Origin: JAAYZM01 sp964510785
GTDB lineage: Bacteria > Actinomycetota > Actinomycetes > Actinomycetales > Cellulomonadaceae
Assembly (NCBI GenBank): GCA_964510785.1
Contig: CAZECM010000079.1
Coordinates: 1 to 13,727, forward strand
Direction of reading: 5' to 3'
Length of the DNA: 13,727 nt
Shown here: positions 12,718-13,727 of the stretch, piece by piece
Position numbering within the stretch: position 1 is the stretch's first letter
Layout: each line of letters starts with the position of its first letter
Position numbers and translations under genes: made by a program
Notes under the pieces: model-generated
Told to the model about the DNA's origin: nothing
The model's database searches: none
What the model saw: only the letters and a program-made list of their open reading frames with translations

Positions 12718-13558
12718 GCAGGTCCGCGCCGATCTCCCGCATCCGTGCCAGGACCTGCGGTGCGAGGTCCGGCTGCCCTGGCGCACCACTCGCTCCTGAC
12801 CCGTGCGGTAGCTCTGGTGGTCCCGTCGTCCCCGCTGTTCTGTGGGCTGGACCGGAAGCCCAGTGCGCGAGGGCCGCGTAGGCGACCGTACGGCCGTGCC
12901 CGACGACGGCACCCGCATCGGACCGCACTCCGGCGTCCGTGCCCGTCTTGCTGACGAGCTCGATCGGCGGCGCGTCCGCTGGCCGGTGTGCGAGGGGGTC
13001 GAGGCTCCACGCGGCTGCCACCATCGACAGGTCGGTGTTGCCCGCCAGCCAGCCGCGGACGAGGGTCGACACGGCGGGTGAGACGAGCTCCCCGCGATGC
13101 AGTCGGGCGAAGAGGTGGGCGAGGGCTCGAGCGCTCGCGGTGGCGAGCTGCGGTGGATCCTTGGGACCGCGGTGGTCGCGGACCTTGTCGTGCAGGGCCA
13201 CGTCTCCGAGTCGGAGCTCTCGTGCGGTGTCCTGGACGGCGTCGAGCCCGAGGGTGCGTAGCAGCACGTTGGTCGCGAGGTTGTCGCTCACCGCCCCGAC
13301 GAGCACACACAGGTCTGCGGCGGGTAGTGAGTCCGTCGCGAGGTGCTGCCACAGGCCCGAGTCGGCCACGGCCTCTCGTGGTGCTCGCGTGAGCGGCAGA
13401 GTCGGGTCGAGCGTGCCGGCGGTGAAGCGTCGGGCCGCCTCGATCAGTACGAGCACCTTGCCGACGCTCGCGCACGGCAGCGTCGTATCACCGCGCTCGT
13501 CTACGAGTACCTCATCCGTCGCGGTGTCGACGGCGTGCACCGACCAGGTCACGCGCAT
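12692..13558 (-). CDS. Serine hydrolase of the class A beta-lactamase / penicillin-binding fold, no signal peptide
   Basis: A 288-residue protein. The three motifs of the fold are present in order: Ser31-Val-Gly-Lys34 (SxxK, nucleophile), Ser91-Asp92-Asn93 (SDN) and Lys204-Thr-Gly206 (KTG). The N-terminus MRVTWSVHAVDT begins directly in a strand of the domain, so the protein should stay in the cytoplasm unless exported by another route. The Glu of the omega loop (ExxLN) used by class A beta-lactamases to release the acyl-enzyme is not visible in 118-140. True penicillinase activity is therefore doubtful, and an esterase or peptidase role is as likely. Residues 236-262 are a Gly/Pro/Ser-rich insertion near the end. 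The start ATG has no ribosome site but has TAGCAT six bases upstream. Confidence 0.85.
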   Translation of the reverse strand: MRVTWSVHAVDTATDEVLVDERGDTTLPCASVGKVLVLIEAARRFTAGTLDPTLPLTRAPREAVADSGLWQHLATDSLPAADLCVLVGAVSDNLATNVLLRTLGLDAVQDTARELRLGDVALHDKVRDHRGPKDPPQLATASARALAHLFARLHRGELVSPAVSTLVRGWLAGNTDLSMVAAAWSLDPLAHRPADAPPIELVSKTGTDAGVRSDAGAVVGHGRTVAYAALAHWASGPAHRTAGTTGPPELPHGSGASGAPGQPDLAPQVLARMREIGADLLSLAAAAR

Positions 13559-13564
13559 GACCCG

Positions 13565-13570
13565 ATGCTA
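13565..13570 (-). promoter_or_regulatory. Putative -10 hexamer of the serine hydrolase gene, leaderless type
   Basis: On the minus strand TAGCAT lies at 13570-13565, followed by six bases and then the ATG at 13558. I found no clear -35; the expected region holds the GAGCC repeats. Confidence 0.4.
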
Positions 13571-13590
13571 GGCGTGGGCATCACCAAGCC

Positions 13591-13605
13591 GAGCCGAGCC
13601 GAGCC
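13591..13605. repeat. GAGCC pentamer repeat, three exact copies
   Basis: GAGCC is repeated three times at 13591-13605, preceded by AAGCC. It covers the place where the -35 of the serine hydrolase promoter would be expected. Confidence 0.8.
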
Positions 13606-13635
13606 AGGTCTGGCACCGAACCCGAGCGTGAATGG

Positions 13636-13650
13636 GCGCCACATCGGCGC
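13636..13650 (-). terminator. Short hairpin after the right-edge minus-strand gene
   Basis: GCGCC (13636-13640) and GGCGC (13646-13650) pair around five bases. It lies eight bases past the stop codon of the partial gene at the right edge. The stem is short and has no T-tract. Confidence 0.25.
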
Positions 13651-13657
13651 GCTGGTC

Positions 13658-13727
13658 CTACGAGGTGTCGTTCTTCGGTGTCTCGTCGGGTTTGGGGATC
13701 TCGTCGAGGGTCGCGGGTTCGGGGAAG
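13658..13727 (-). CDS. C-terminal end of an unidentified protein (cut by window edge)
   Basis: Read on the minus strand, the last bases encode FPEPATLDEIPKPDETPKND and then TS, ending at TAG (13660-13658). Nineteen of 22 third codon positions are G or C, as in the neighbouring genes. The composition, rich in Pro, Asp, Glu and Lys, is typical of a soluble disordered tail. The product cannot be named from this tail. A plus-strand frame from ATG 13632 is also open to the edge, but its Ser/Gly-rich sequence looks like a shadow. A small hairpin follows the stop. Confidence 0.45.
   Translation of the reverse strand, partial: FPEPATLDEIPKPDETPKNDTS

Noticed and set aside
13632..13727. Plus-strand frame starting at ATG 13632 and open to the right edge
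   Set aside because: No ribosome site or -10 was found and the sequence is Ser/Gly-rich. The minus-strand reading has a better composition, a stop and a following hairpin.
13672..13727. G runs at the right edge as a second quadruplex
   Set aside because: Run lengths and loops are uneven, with one loop of about ten bases, and the runs lie in the coding sequence of the partial gene.

Overview
The window is very GC-rich, with G or C at most third codon positions. It carries a lipid-anchored GH10 xylanase, an LGFP-repeat secreted protein and an MMPL plus YhgE/Pip locus. Together these suggest an actinobacterium of the Micrococcales (the Cellulomonas / Cellulosimicrobium / Promicromonospora neighbourhood). 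The order is inferred from gene content and composition; the genus cannot be fixed from sequence reading alone.

Layout. At the left edge, on the minus strand, is the start of an FAD-dependent dehydrogenase (1-141). Upstream of it on the same strand are a secreted protein with a lysozyme-like N-terminal domain and six LGFP-type repeats (162-1958) and a small cupin (2063-2413). A divergent small lipoprotein (2573-3019) converges on a DUF4287 protein (3068-3361). The centre is an envelope locus on the minus strand: an MMPL/RND-type membrane protein (6113-9004) overlapping or abutting a YhgE/Pip protein (3468-6089), ended by a 9-bp hairpin (3394-3415). A TetR regulator (9150-9866) is divergent from it. 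The shared promoter region holds two tandem inverted repeats and a four-tract G-quadruplex motif. To the right on the plus strand are the GH10 xylanase (9948-11174) and a PLP-dependent decarboxylase-like enzyme (11202-12575). They converge on a signal-less penicillin-binding/beta-lactamase-fold serine hydrolase (12692-13558), with an apparent gene remnant in the gap. The last bases hold the C-terminal end of a minus-strand gene.

How the genes may work together. TetR most likely represses itself and the MMPL-YhgE operon through the twin operator and responds to a lipophilic ligand. MMPL would export a lipid or hydrophobic compound, and YhgE/Pip would project a long paired rod through the cell wall. 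The MMPL protein carries a C-terminal domain that looks like an ABC ATPase whose catalytic residues have been lost. The YhgE protein has two blocks of exactly 23 glycine-marked heptads around a tip with two cysteines. These two observations are the most unusual content of the window.

A second theme is transcription start placement. At least three genes, perhaps five, have a TANNNT-like -10 hexamer 6-7 bases before the start codon, the arrangement typical of leaderless actinobacterial mRNAs. No tRNA, rRNA, CRISPR array, insertion sequence or attachment site was seen. No stretch over 300 bases lacks a gene.
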